Below, piece after piece: positions 45,201 through 57,590 of a DNA stretch of 64,000 bases. Every line of letters starts with the position of its first letter. The first letter of the stretch is position 1. The notes beneath the pieces are model-generated. The model had not been told where the DNA came from. It was given only the letters and a program-made list of their open reading frames with translations, and made no database searches. The stretch covers positions 9,277,886-9,341,885 of the forward strand of contig NC_045144.1 of the NCBI RefSeq assembly GCF_008831285.2, given 5' to 3'. Source of the stretch: Nymphaea colorata. Lineage: Eukaryota > Streptophyta > Magnoliopsida > Nymphaeales > Nymphaeaceae. The position numbers and the translations under genes were made by a program.

Positions 45201-48200
45201 CATGAAGGACGGGATTGTTTGCAAGGTTAATCGCAGACTTGTTGTCACAGTACATCTTCATCTTTTCTTCCGTTTCAACTCCAATATCCGCTAGGAGAAT
45301 CTTTAACCATAGCATTTCTGTAACTCCCATAGCCACAGCCCTGTATTCAGCCTCAGCACTGGATCTAGAGCAAATTTCTTGCATTTTACTTCTCCATACA
45401 ACCAGGTTACCCCCCAGAAAGATGCAGTACCCTGTGGTAGACCTCCTAGTATCAGTGCATCCTGCCCAATCTGCGTCAGAGTATCCTTCAATATTAAGTT
45501 GGTCTTGCTGAGTATAGAGTAATCCTTTCCCTGGGTCATTCTTTAGGTACCCCAACACTCTTTCTGCACTCTTCCAGTGACAATCAGTAGGAGCATGCAT
45601 AAACTGACTCAACACATTCACAGCATACGTAATATCAGGGCGAGTAAGAGTAAGATAGATGAGCTTACCAACCAGCCTCTGATACCTCACTTTTCCTTCC
45701 TCATCAAGGATGTTGCCAGTTTTGATGCTTATCTTTGTACCAGACTCCATTGGAGTTAGAAATGGCCTACATCCAAGTTTGTCTGTCTCCTTTAAAAGAT
45801 CTAGAGTGTATTTTCTTTGGCTCATAACAAGCCCTGTCTCTGACCGAGCAATCTCGATTCCCAGAAAGTACCTTAGTTTACCCAAATCTTTAAGATCAAA
45901 TTCGGCAGCTAACCTTTCCTTCATCTTCCTTTTTTCTTCTTCATCGTCACCTGTGACTATCATATCATCAACATACACAAGAAGAAGACTCACCAGGCCA
46001 TTTCTCTGCTTAATGAATAAGGTGTGATCACCATTTCCCTGTTTGTATCCATTAGTCTTCATTACTATCCTCAGCCTTTCAAACCATGCTCTAGGATACT
46101 GCTTTAACCCATACAAGGCTTTCTTGAGATGACAACATTTTCCGCTTTGAACATATCCAGGAGGCATGCTCATGTAGACCTCTTCTTGTAGATAGCCGTT
46201 CAAGAAGGCATTCTTGACATCAAGTTGATTCATGCTCCACTTCTTTTGCACTGCAAGTGCTAAGATGACCCTCACAGTTTTCAGTTTAGCAACAGGGGCA
46301 AAGGTTTCAAGGTAATCAATACCATATTTTTGGCTGAACCCCTTTGCAACAAGACGAGCCTTATACCTCTCCACGGTGCCATCCTGTTTGTATTTCACAT
46401 TGAACACCCACTTGGAACCAACTAAATGAGTCCCCTTGGGAATATCAACTACTTCCCAAGTATCATTTTTCGCCAAGGCCTCCATCTCCTCTGTCATGGC
46501 ATGTAGCCATTTAGGATCCTCTCTAGCATCTTCCACACACCTGGGAATCACAGACTTAGACAAGGATGTAATAAAGCATTTGTAATCCTTACTAAGTTTC
46601 GCATAAGAGACAAATCTCTGAATAGGATGAGAAGTACATGACCTGGTGCCCTTGCGCAAGGCTATAGGAAGCTCTTCATCGATTTGACTTGGGTCATTCA
46701 GGGAACTCACAGGATTGGGATTGGTTATATCAACATTCTCAACCACATCTGTCTTCTTCCTGGTGTACACCTGGCCAAACAAGTGATCACGAGCTGTGGA
46801 CTGATTGACAACAAGGCCCCCGTCCGTGTGACTGTGTCTACCATCTCTGACTGTGTCTGCCACACTGTGACTAACCTTGTAATCCAAGAAGTCCATAAAC
46901 TGAATCAATTGATTTGAGGAATACTCTTCACTACTGTTCCCTAGACACTCCCCCTGAAAAGGATTCACAGGAAAGTACGCCTCATGCTCATGAAAAGTAA
47001 CATCCCGGGAGACAGACTTTAGAAGTGGTAGGATCAACACATTTGTATCCCTTCTGAGTGGAGGAATACCCCAGGAAGACAGCCTTGATAGATCGAGGGT
47101 CAAGTTTCTTGAAGGTGGGACTATGGTCATGAACAAAACAGACACACCCGAACACCCGAGGAGTAAGAGGCCAGGGATTCTGAGTGGGCCACAGCATAGA
47201 ATATGGGGAATGACCCTGCAACACACGGGTAGGCATACGATTAATAAGGTGGGCACTAGTGAGAAGTGCATCACCCCAGTAGCGCTTAGGAAGCTGCCGA
47301 TGGAACATAATAGCCCGAGTGACATCTAATAAATGGCGATTCTTACGTTCAACCACGCCATTTTGGGGAGGTGTGTAACTACAGGACGTTTCATGAACAA
47401 TACCCTTACTCTTCAAGAAATCATCTAGAGATTGAGAGACATACTCTCTAGCATTATCAGTGCGGAAAACCTGAACAGAGGTCTGAAACTAAGTCTCAAC
47501 AAAAGCCACAAAATTTTTTACAATGACCGGAACGTCACTACGTTCTTTCAACAGGTACACGAACGTACAACGGGAGTAGTCATCAATAAGAGTCATAAAA
47601 TAATGAAAACCACGACACGTGGGTACTCCCGAAGGACCCCAAACATCAGAATGAACCAAAGCAAATGGACGGGTGGTTTTATTGAAAGAAATAGAGTACG
47701 AAGCCCTGACATGCTTAGCCAACTGACACACTTCACATGTGAAGGAGTCAATGGAAACAAACGTAAAAAGTCTAGGAAACAACTTCTTGATCAACTGGAA
47801 TGGGAGATGTCCAAGACGCTCGTGCCATCGCATAATGATAGACCTGTCTTCCACACCTGACAACTGTCCACTAGTGGCTGAAATCAATGCAGACGCAACT
47901 TGCACGGGCAGTCTGTAGAGCCCATCAATAACCGAACCAATCCCAATCTTCTTCCCCGTCACCAAGTCCTGTAGAAAACAATGGTCAGCCGAGAAAATCA
48001 GATTACAATTTAGTTCTTTGGTAATACTGCTGACAGATAACAAGTTCACAGGAATATTGGGAACATGAAGAGCATTATGCAGACAATATTTATTTAACAA
48101 GGACAAACTCCCTTTTCCAGCCACAGAGATAGAAGACCCATCAGCCATAGACACGCGTTGCTGCCCTGAAGACAATTTGTATTCTTGAAACAGCTTAGGA

Positions 48201-51200
48201 TCCCCTGTCATATGATGTGTAGCCCCCCTGTCAACAATCCAATCACCATGGGAGGGATTACCTTGATCACTTGTGGCCACAAGAGCTTGAGCTAACTTAG
48301 CTCCCTCGGTCGTGGAAGTTTCCTCTTGTGTAGTAGAAAGCCGGCTGATATAAGCTTGCAACTCCTTGATTTGCTCAGAGGAAAGCTTTGATTTTTCAAC
48401 ATGTGATGAATTACCCTGACTAGAGTCAAGCACAGACGACCCTCGCCGACTAGAAGGAGGACGACCACGAACAAGTTTCTTCTCGGGATGAATATCCCAA
48501 CAAAAATCCACAGAATGCCCCAACTTGTTACAATGACTACAACGCCGAACAGGACGTTGTCCAGTCCTAGAGGCACGGCTAACAAACGCTGAGGGAGAAC
48601 TCCCCTGGCTGGAGTCAATATGCATGACTTGGCGACGTTGTTCCTCAGATTCTACCCCGGCATACACCTCCTCAATCCCAGGAATCTCGTCACAGTTTAG
48701 AATTTGGCTCCTAATGGATTCAAATTCATCACGTAATCCTCCAAGGAAAATGAAGGTCCGGTCCATCCATTCTTTTTCCCGGTACAGGGCATGATCAGAA
48801 CCACAATGCCAGTCATCATTCACATGATAGTCCAGTTCCTCCCATTTAGTCTTCAGGGCTGCAAAGAAGGATGCAACAGACAAGTCACCCTGTTTAAGGG
48901 AGTAGATGCCACGTTTGATTTGGTACATGCGCAAGACTCTCTTCTTACGGCCATACATCCTTGCAAGCACAGTCCACATGTCATATGCAGTCGACTTACG
49001 CAAGATCAGGAGCTGAATATCAGCGGAAACAGAACTAATGATCCATACTTTAACTTGGCTATCTTCCAACGCCCAAGTCGCCCATTGTGGATCCGTTTTA
49101 AAAGGTGCAGGTTTCTCCCCAGTGATATAGGGAAGACGACCGCGACTGGTAATCCCTATTTCAAGTGCAGCAGACCAAGAGAGATAGTTGTCTTTGTTCA
49201 GCCGAATGGAGGTGACTTGAACAGGCAAGTTCTCGCTCTTGGTATGACTGCCCGAGTCAAAGGCAGCATCGATCTTGCAAGTCATCTCTTCTGCCATCAC
49301 AATCCCCACAGGAAGGCAATATCCAACACCAGGACACGCGGCACCAGCCCAAGAGAAAACAAGACAAGCGGCGGCGAAGGTGGAAGAACCAAGGCGGAAG
49401 AGACGTAAGGCCTGACGGCGGCGGCGAGAGAAACCCTAGCAGCGGCGGAAGAACAGCGGCGCCGCAGGTCACCAGCGGCGGAAACGCAGCGGCGGCAGTG
49501 GCGGAAATGTCAGCGGCGGTGGGCGAAAAACGTCAGTGGCGGTGGGCGAAAAACGTCAGCGGCAGTGGCAGAAAAAACAGCGGCGGCCGCGGAAACGTCA
49601 ACAGCGGCGGGCGGCGGGAAAAACAAGGAACTCCAACGGCGGCGGAAAAAAAGTCAGAAACTCCACGATCACACCAAAGAATCCACACGCGTTGGCTCTG
49701 ATACCATGTAGAAACAAGCAACGCAAGAAGATAATGGAGAAGAAACACACGATATACGTGGAAAACCTCAGTAAGAGGTGAAAAACCACGGAGAAGCTCT
49801 AACCTAGGGGCAAGACCGCAACCCTAGGAGAGAGAATATTATTTTCACTTAATCAACAATTACACAATATGTGAGATAATATAAGAGGGAGGCCCGCCTA
49901 GGGTACCGAGCCACCCTCGGTACCCGCGCCCATGGGACCGGGTCCATATCCAGACCCGGTTCCCTATACAAGATATTCTAACAGATATTATTATGTGTGC
50001 ATATCTCAAATTACCCCTTTAGTGTGTTGATGAAACATGGCACAACATTCTTGTTGCCTTTTAAGAGAAATGAAACTTAAGAATGAATTATTTGATGCAA
50101 GCATTTCTATTCCTTTACTTCATTTAACCATATAATATGTCCCAAGCAATTAAAATCTGTTTTTTCCACATTCACAAATAGTAAGAACAATCAATTCAAT
50201 GAATCTTTGGGTTTTCGGAAGCTAAGCAATTGATTTATCTTATCATTTTGAATTTACAGAACATTGTTAACCATTTTGATGACCTTACTGATATCCTCTT
50301 GGTACTTGGTAGTTAAACTTTAAAAAGGCTTGAGAACAAAGTTTATGGTGTGAAATCTGTGGATGTGCTCTTCATATGAGCCAACTGTGATGTTCCAATA
50401 GATTTATTTTATAAGCTGTTGCACTGCAAACACTAATTCCAAGCATATCCTTTCTAGGTTTGAATAATCATGCTCTGGCCCCTCAAGGTATCTCTTAATT
50501 AAGCAAAGACCACGACACACCAGTAATGCATGTGGATATCTCCTCTTCAAGGTTGTACGCCTGATGAAAAAACTCGGCTTGCCCAATGCCTCCACACCCT
50601 CCCTTTAACTCCCTCTTCCAAACCTTGATTATATATCTGTGTACAAGGCCGAACTCAGCCTCCTCAATGAGCAGCCCCTGGCGACTGTCAACCCAAGATG
50701 CTCCATGTGATACCCTTTTTATGTGCCAACCTTGCTTTCCTGAAATTTCTTATGCATACACACCTGCACCATATTGACCTAGTTGGACACACACCTGCAG
50801 TCCTGCATCAATTTGGTGCATGACGCACTTACCACCAAGTGACCACTTTCTCCTATGAGTCTATGACAACAAAGTGCTGGAAGGAAAAAATGGGAATGAA
50901 ATATACCCTATTCTACCAATTGTGTTGAATGCTCTGATGATCATATGACAGTAAGATAATATTTGCAACGACAAGGACAAATTTGTCCAGTTTAGTGTGA
51001 GTTTCTCCTCAAGGTGAAGAATTATATGATAATAATGTAATATTTTGCAAGGACAAGATGATAACTGCATAAGAACATGGTAACGCTAGTACCTCAAATC
51101 AAAATTTCCCTATTTAACAAACAAGAAAAAGGCGAAAGAGAGAGAGAGTCATGGCATGTCATGTCATGTCATAAAGTGTTGCATAGTGTCTTTAATAAAT

Positions 51201-52291
51201 TCATCTAGCACCCGAATAAGCAATCGACCATGAAAGTAACCTCATCCTATTTTCAGGTCCTGAAAGCCTGAAACACAAGCACGAGCGTTTGTGCACATGG
51301 CATTTTCAATCCTGACCTTCGTTCTATGCTTGGTTTTGAGCTAGGAGGCTCTGAAGGTGGCCGGTAAGCGTTATACTTCTCCACTAGTCGAACAGAAAAT
51401 ACAGTTACTTGCTCCAGCAAGCCATTGGATGTGCCACAGTTTCATAAAGGATATACTTAATAGTTTTAAGTATAAAGTATAAACTATCTAGGGAGGAATG
51501 ATAGAAGGAATAAAAATAGTAGACAATGTTCCTACGGACTTCATTCGCACCTCTATTGAGCAAAATTTCGAGGATATCTACGCGCCCACTGCTTGCAGCA
51601 GAATGAAGGGGTGCCCAGCCTTCCTCGTCCTTACTGTTGATGCAACCCGAAAATTGCTCAAGTGATGACAGATAGTCCACTACCTAAATTGAGAAGAGAA
51701 AACGGAAACTGGGTGAAACCACCTATTTATTTTATATTATACCTAGATAATGACAAAAGATCGTAAGAGAACAGATACCATCTACCTATTTCATATTAGT
51801 CATTCGATTGTGAAGATGTGTAATACAGAAAAATGACGAACTTATTGGGAGCTCCACTGCTGCTAAACCGGATTGCATGGTCAAGGACGATGGGGTTCTT
51901 TCGAATGGATTATTTGTTTATAGCAGTCGTCAAAACGGTGTTATGTCTTCCACGGCAAACGCAAAAATCTGGGATGATTCTCTAGTTGGCACGACCAAAT
52001 CTTTAACTAAAAACTCAAAGCGTCGCATGGTGAACTATAGAAGTCACCTCCCATTCCAAACCCTAGAAAGAAAGAGAGGGAGAGAGGAAGACCTCAGTTT
52101 GGGCGGCAGAAGCGGCGACATGGAGGAGAGACCGGCCATCTTCGTTCCTCAGGGACGACGCTCTGGCGATTTCATCTCCGGAGAGTTGCCGGAGAACCCC
52201 GATCTTCCCGGCTTCGGCTGCTCGGAAGAGTTCATCGTCCGTCAAAGTGCATGCCTCATCATCCGTCTTCTGGGGTTCATCGATCTCCATG

Positions 52292-52296
<5 letters not shown>
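39233..52296 (-). CDS. PSMD10: 26S proteasome regulatory subunit 10-like ankyrin protein (gankyrin/Nas6), five exons
   Basis: Exons, in order: 52296-52093, 51683-51536, 41870-41746, 41635-41489 and 39367-39233, with stop at 39235-39233. Together they give about 252 residues, close to the roughly 240 of the Arabidopsis homologue (At2g03430 type). The acidic N-terminus (MDMEIDEPQKTDDEA) precedes ankyrin repeats: RNEDGRSLLHVAAS, KDEEGWAPLHSAASSGR, NNGGRTALHYAASKG, VGCTPLHRAASTGN, SGQTPLMHAVI, and DKEGYTVLGRAS near the end. In yeast and animals this protein chaperones proteasome base assembly by binding Rpt3; the role here is inferred from family. The exon 2/3 junction is uncertain: the phase agrees only with a donor at 51535-51534 and acceptor just before 41870, which gives a few extra residues (NEVRGD). 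The second intron is 9,665 bp and holds Copia-C. The span includes introns. Confidence 0.9.
39368..41488. other. PSMD10 intron 4
   Basis: AT-rich intron with no recognisable element. It holds near-duplicate short stretches at about 40091-40160 and 40165-40224 (CCTCTATTCYTCCYCTTCAT and on) and purine-rich runs near 40456-40540. Confidence 0.5.
42829..43247. mobile_element. Non-autonomous hAT derivative of the hAT-H family
   Basis: The ends are CTAAGTCACACGAATACG and CACCCGTGTGACTTAG. The left part keeps the palindrome seen in hAT-H (GGATCGGGTCTGG / AGACCCGATCC) and the right keeps the GATAAACAATGTTTTGTTTG and GCCGTATCCGCGTATCC blocks. The transposase is deleted, leaving 419 bp. The flanking 8 bases (CTGCGCCC and CATGTTAA) do not match, so the duplication is lost or the ends have changed. 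Confidence 0.85.
43248..44729. other. PSMD10 intron 2 sequence left of Copia-C
   Basis: No gene or repeat structure is recognised. The target duplication GATAT of Copia-C occupies 44725-44729. Confidence 0.5.
44730..45006 (-). repeat. 3' LTR of Copia-C
   Basis: In the minus direction it starts TGTTAGAATATC at 45006 and ends TGTTTCTACA at 44730. It carries the GGGTCCATA / GGACCCGGT hairpin near its start. Confidence 0.95.
45001..49297 (-). pseudogene. Copia-C gag-pol polyprotein with one stop and one 2-bp deletion
   Basis: The ATG at 49297 (MAEEMTCKIDAAF) opens a UBN2-type gag. A zinc knuckle (CSHCNKLGHSVDFC) lies at about 48500-48545. The protease follows, where the usual DSG reads DRG (WIVDRGATHHM, about 48225-48245), so its catalytic loop is altered. 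GAG-pre-integrase comes next. Inside the integrase TAG at 47489-47491 stands where relatives have Gln, and a 2-bp deletion at about 47010-47015 shifts the frame. From about 47010 to the stop (45001-45003) RT and RNase H are clean, with YVDD at about 45965-45976. It cannot make a full polyprotein despite its near-identical LTRs. Confidence 0.92.
49707..49983 (-). repeat. 5' LTR of Copia-C
   Basis: A 277-bp LTR, one base different from its partner. A TTATATTATC block at about 49878-49887 (minus strand) is the likely TATA region. Confidence 0.95.
49989..51535. other. PSMD10 intron 2 sequence right of Copia-C
   Basis: Mostly AT-rich sequence without recognisable structure, apart from the small Gypsy-like remnant at 50404-50520. 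A GAGAGAGAG tract and CATGTCATGTCATGTC repeats occur around 51137-51170. Confidence 0.5.
50404..50520 (-). pseudogene. Small Ty3/Gypsy RNase H-like remnant
   Basis: The minus-strand reading RYLEGPEHDYSNLERICLEL then VFAVQQLIK resembles the Gypsy RT/RNase H junction, where the usual pattern is a Tyr, then LEK/LER, then LALVFA and a basic-hydrophobic end. It is only about 35 residues and nothing else of the element is recognisable, so the call is weak. Confidence 0.4.

Positions 52297-52327
<31 letters not shown>
52297..52327. repeat. (CT)n microsatellite in the PSMD10 5' UTR
   Basis: About 15 CT units (GA on the transcribed strand) lie directly upstream of the PSMD10 ATG, and continue toward the likely 5' UTR. 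Confidence 0.85.
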
Positions 52328-52329
<2 letters not shown>

Positions 52330-54437
52330 GTCGACTGCCCCCCGCATTTCCGCGGTTTAAAGAAACTTTTCGGTGATCCAAGCAACTGCTGTGAATTGAA
52401 CCTACCAACTCTGAGCTCCACTATGCTCGACTCGTTCGACCAAGGACTCGTTAACACCTTTCTGCATTCAAGCGCCTAGCTTCATTTGGGATTTCATTGA
52501 GATCACGATGACCGTGGTCGCCACGTCCAAAATTTCAAAATTCATCTTTTGTTCAGTAGATTTTGCCATCTTTGTGTGTGACTACAAACTATGCTTCCAA
52601 TTCAAGCTGTCAACAATTATTCAAGCATGGATTCCAAAGGAGTGCCTAGTGAATCCGTTGTTTTGGATCTAACTGAAGTCCGTAGACCTCACTCTCCCTA
52701 CTTGGTCAAGAGGCATTCAACCCTTCCTGCCTTTGAAGCATGTGGCCATATTCTTGTAAATGACACTCTAGTAAACTATAATGCAATGTAGATAAAGGAT
52801 ATTGGATTGAAATTATATTCACTACATGCATGATAGAGTGTAGTTATGCTGCTTGTTGCACGTTGTAGGAAAACGTTGTAGGAAAGAGGTTTGAAAGGTG
52901 GAAAGTGAAGGAGCAAATGCTACTTGGTCACCACTATGTCCAATAAAAGGCAATTGAGTGTACTGCTGACACGACGACTATTCATAAGCCTCAATGTCAT
53001 ATTGAATTCGAGAAGCAAGTATAAAAATATAGTCATTATTATAGGCATTTTTTTCATTATCCATTACATCTAAAGTGTAAATGCTATTATTTTGGTTCAG
53101 ATGACATCTACTACACTATTAGAATTTGATGAAATGTCTCAATTAGATATGAAAAGCATATCTAATTAATGGTAAAGAAGTACATATAACTTTAAATATA
53201 TCATTTTGAACAATGTGTCACTCTGTAAAGTTACCTTCATGTACAACATTATCTTATCATTTTATTGGTGTTTCATTGTTGTATCTAACTGTATATACTA
53301 GCACCTTCTTTTCTCTTCTTCTCTATAACCAAGCAAACTCATTAGTGGATCCAACATTCCCTACTGCATCTTTAATAATGAAACCACATATATCACCTTT
53401 TGAACGTGAAATATTAGTATGAAATTAAAAATTGTGCATTATTTTTATTAAAAATACATTAGTAAAGGTGAAAGTATGTTTTCTTGTTTATTTTTTAAAA
53501 TTATTTATGTTGCTATTTTTTTATTCATTACCAATTTTTATTTTTATGCCAAACGATTTGGTAAATGAACATGTATCTTCTTGAAACTCTATCTGTTTAT
53601 TTGCAAACGTGGGTAGCTTCTCCAATACAATTAATTGATCTCCCTGAAAAACAGAACAAGTTAATAGGTTCACTCAATGTGGCAAGAAATGTGTTGGCAG
53701 AAAAAATGTTATGATATGTAGCTAGGGCATTGAGGTAAAATTGTGAGTATATATATATATATACACACTTAGGGACAAAAACTAAACTCTTTATTTTTTT
53801 TGCTAAAAATGATTTTAAATGAAATATGAACATCTTAATATATTTATAAAAACTATTTTCATATTTTTTTTTATGAAAAGTGTAGATTTTTCTATTATCA
53901 AAATGTTGATCGTATGAGAGTCATTCATGTTTGCTTTTGTGAAAGGACTAGTAAAGTAAAAAAAAAAATGATCTAAGTGTATTTTATTTTTAATATCATA
54001 TCAATAAGGTTAGATTGCAAAAAAGAAAAAAAAAACCTTAAACATCACATTTAAATGATTTAGTTTTGTCTCTGACCTAATGATCTCGTTTCTACCAAAT
54101 TCCTTTTGGTAGATAGATAATTATTTGGGTTATGTATATAACTTTAATATGCCAGGGCTGATGAGAATTCTTTGGGTTATTAATAATAATGTCCCGAGGT
54201 GGAGATTCTGTTAAAAAAACTGAAACTTAGTTTATTATTAAGATATTAAAATACCCCTCAAATAAGACAAAAAATGGCAATTAAGGAAACTCATTTGTTT
54301 GTTCCATGTATTTTAGTATTTTAAATATATAATTAGACTTATATGTCTTTAAACTTAATATGGGCCATTGAATTTTTATGTAGTGATGAAATTGAGGTAA
54401 AAGTACGAGAATTTTGGTTTAATATAAATATACATAT

Positions 54438-57400
54438 TGTAACACTCGACTTTTTGGGTGGGTTGGGTCGAGTCCAGACCCGGACCCGCTTGCGTGAAGA
54501 GCCCGTCACGGAGGTTAACGGCGACGCGTAGGTAAGCATGTTGGTTCCCTGTCGAATCCCCCTCTTTCTCGCACGCTCTTCACTCGCACCTCTCTCCCCA
54601 TCCCTTCTCTCTCTTTCTCCCTCTCTCTCTCCCGTGCTATCCCCCTTCCTCCGCCACTCTCTTGTCTCTCCCCTTTGTCCGAACCCTCTCTCTCTCAGTT
54701 TCTCCTCTTTGTCAACGCCCTCTCTCACTTGTTTCAGCCACCCTCACCGCTACCGTGGGCTCTTCTTGCGGCATACCCCTCTCTTAAACTTCATTTTCAC
54801 TGATTTCGATTTTTTTGTGGCTGTTGAATGGATTGCAGTTTGGGGACGCTTTCTCCCCCTTTTAATAGTGACTAGCATGCTTTGGTGGTGGCAGCATTGA
54901 GAGATTTTAGCCGTTTGAGGATCTCTCGAACACGTGAGGTGGCTGCCGGAAGGACTGCAGTAGCTAAGACTCTAAATTTGAGGTGAGCAAAGCCTAATTG
55001 AGCTTAAATTGTTGAATGTTATCTATTAGAGCATGTATAATTATTATTTGAGTGCTAGACTCATGATTTGATGATTTAGATTGCATGCTAGCAATGTTAC
55101 TATTTTGGAAAAAAATTAGGATTATTTTGAGAAGGACGAGAATCCACGTGTATATCTACCTCTTTAGCACTATGGGTTGACTTTCGAAGCAATTAAGAAA
55201 TATGGTAGAAATTTGATGTGGTTGAGAAAATTTAAAACCATTTTTTGGATTATGTGGTGCATACTATTATGAATATGTGAATTGTGGCGTTTGTTGGGAA
55301 AGAGTACATGAGATGGGTGTAACTATTGGGAAGTCGCCTCAACTATGGAAGCAAATAAAAAGTGTATTAGTGATTGGTTGAATCGAAAGCTCAGGACATA
55401 AATCATTTGGTGACAACCTCTAGGGTTGGGAAGAGACATTTTGGAGGGCTTTGTGGGTCGACACTCTTTGGAGGCAATGACATGCCTCAATGATTTTATT
55501 GTCAGATTTGTATTAATTGGATAGCGATCCGAATAAAAAACTTACTGCTTGATTGTGTTTGCAGGTACACCGGGCACGTTAAGTAGACCTTGAGCAACGC
55601 AGTTTGTAGCTCGAGATATTTTGAAGTGTTTTGTGGACGCGCGACAGGTATAGCGACATTCTAAGCAATTCCCTGCCTGGGGCCAACCTTTGGATGTGTG
55701 TTCAGAATTGTTGAATCCTGTGTTTATGATGTGACTGAATGTTTGTGATGTACTGGAATGAAAATGTATATACATGGAAATTGAATGCTTATACGATAAG
55801 TTTTGTTAAAAAAAAAATACTATGCAATTGCATGTGCATGCTAGAACTCATAACTGCTTATGACAGATGAGGTGAGGTATTGAGTTGTGTATCTCCTCGA
55901 CCCCAATCATGCATTAAAAAACATCATAGAATGATACTTGCCTAAGACAACTACGAGCCAATCACGGATCGAGACTACTCTTTGTGGTTTGGTTAAGTTT
56001 TGAAAGATGTGACTGATGTGTGTGATTGTGAACATTGTGATTTGTTGCATATGCATTGCCATGTGCAATAATGCAATTGAATGGTAGTTGTACTCGTATT
56101 GTTATGACGGCTAACTAAGACTGTTAATGTTATGTGTAGCCCTTTTGTGGAGGCAATTGGAGGTGTAGGTGCACTTGTAAAATGAACCAACCTCATGAGC
56201 TAGCCAGTCATTTTGTGAATGATTTGTCATGTGACAAGTTTTGTTTTAGAAAACTATTAGAAGCTTGTTTTGAAAATTGTTACGCATTTGCATATGCATG
56301 TTAGAATTGATAACTGTTTAGGACAGATGAGATGAGATATCGAGTCGAGTGTCTCATCGACCCCGATTGTGCACTAAAGAGCATCATAGAATGATAATTG
56401 TGTAGGACAGTTACGAGCCATCACAGATCGAGACTATTCTTCGGAATTTAGTTAAGTTTTGAAAGATATGATCGATGTGTTTGATATGTGAATTTTTATG
56501 AATGTGAATATGGCGATTTGTTGCATATGTATTACCGTGGGCAATGATGCAATTAAACGAGATTAGATGGTAGATGTACCCATATTGTTATGACGGCTAG
56601 CTAAGACTGTTAATGCTACGTGTGGCCCTCGTGTGGAGGTAATTGAAGGTATGAGTGCATTCGTGAAGTGAACCAACCTCATGAACTAGCCAGTCTTTTT
56701 GTTAATGTGTAATTATAATAATAATAATGAAAGAATAAGGGATGAGAGGACAGTGGGATGTGGCTATGTGTTTGGGAGTTGTCCCGCTTTCGCCACTAGT
56801 CCCGCCTGTTCGAAGCACAGGCGGTGCAAGGCTTAATGTATTGTTGTGTGATGTGCTTGGAGCGTTGGGCTCCTACCTTCCCAACCTGGGTGTCCTAGGA
56901 AATGCTGAGTATCTCTCCTTAGAATTCACATATTCATGGATGACTGTTCTATCGCTGCAGCGGGAATGGATTCATACTGTTATGGGTCACCACAGGGGGT
57001 GTCTCTCGGCTGTAGGCCGCCCGCGATGTGCACGTACCTGTGTTTGCACCCACAAGAACTGTCAATTCACTAAAGTTAATGTAAATGAAAGAATATGAAA
57101 GAAGTGATATGAATGATGCAATATGCATGAATTGTGTGTGACTATTGAATGTGATATTGTAGCCCTTGTGTAGCATTTGCATGTTGTGGTATATGTGATG
57201 AGCTTCTTGACAAGTTTTGTGACTGTGTGAACTATTACAACATGATAGTAAATTGTTTCGTAGTTAAAGAAAATGAGAAGAATGTGATTGTGAATATAAA
57301 TGAAGTGAATGTGAATGTAGTGAATATGCATGAAATTAATGCGATTATGAATTATGTTGAGTTTGACCATTAAGTGACATTTACATATTGTGGTGTGAAT

Positions 57401-57590
57401 GAAGTGAATGAGAATGATAGATTTATGCATGAGTTGAATCTGATTTGTGCATGTGTTATGATGGCCATCAAGTGGCCTTTACATGTCATGGTATATGTGA
57501 GAGACTTTCACGTCAAATCATGGAAAAGTATGTCCCATTGCGACATGATAGTGATTGTTTTTGAAATTGTTATATCCCATATTTGAGCCC
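54438..57590 (+). repeat. Putative large LTR-like or unclassified repeat region
   Basis: The TGTAACACTCGAC start is typical of some plant LTRs, and the following sequence has the repeated, low-coding character of long LTRs or their leaders. The right boundary and any primer site could not be found, so it is a suggestion only. Confidence 0.25.
55823..56705. repeat. Degenerate tandem direct repeat, unit about 460 bp, two copies
   Basis: Unit 1 begins at about 55823 (GCAATTGCATGTGCATGCTA) and unit 2 at about 56283 (CGCATTTGCATATGCATGTT). Matching blocks run in order: GACAGATGA, GAGACTA, GTTAAGTTTTGAAAGAT, GTTATGACGGCTA and GAACCAACCTCATGA. The units differ by many substitutions and small indels, so the duplication is old. 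Confidence 0.85.

Larger units (their letters stand above)
44730..49983 (-). mobile_element. Copia-C, full-length young LTR retrotransposon in PSMD10 intron 2
   Basis: The LTRs, 44730-45006 and 49707-49983 (277 bp each), differ at one base by my reading (CACAATAAGTG versus CACAATATGTG). The 5-bp target duplication GATAT is at 44725-44729 and 49984-49988. On the minus strand the order is 5' LTR, primer site (complement of GCTCTGATACCA, 49695-49706), leader, gag-pol, polypurine tract (complement of CTCCCCCTC, 45007-45015) and 3' LTR. Orientation matches the host gene. It is the same family as Copia-A and Copia-B. Confidence 0.97.

Noticed and set aside
51877-52479. Long plus-strand ORF of about 200 codons
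   Set aside because: It is the antisense of PSMD10 exon 1 and its CT-rich 5' UTR; it lacks any known domain.
54339-54900. Long ORFs on both strands, rich in Arg/Glu or Ser/Leu/Pro
   Set aside because: They come from a CT-rich tract of low complexity and show no family features.
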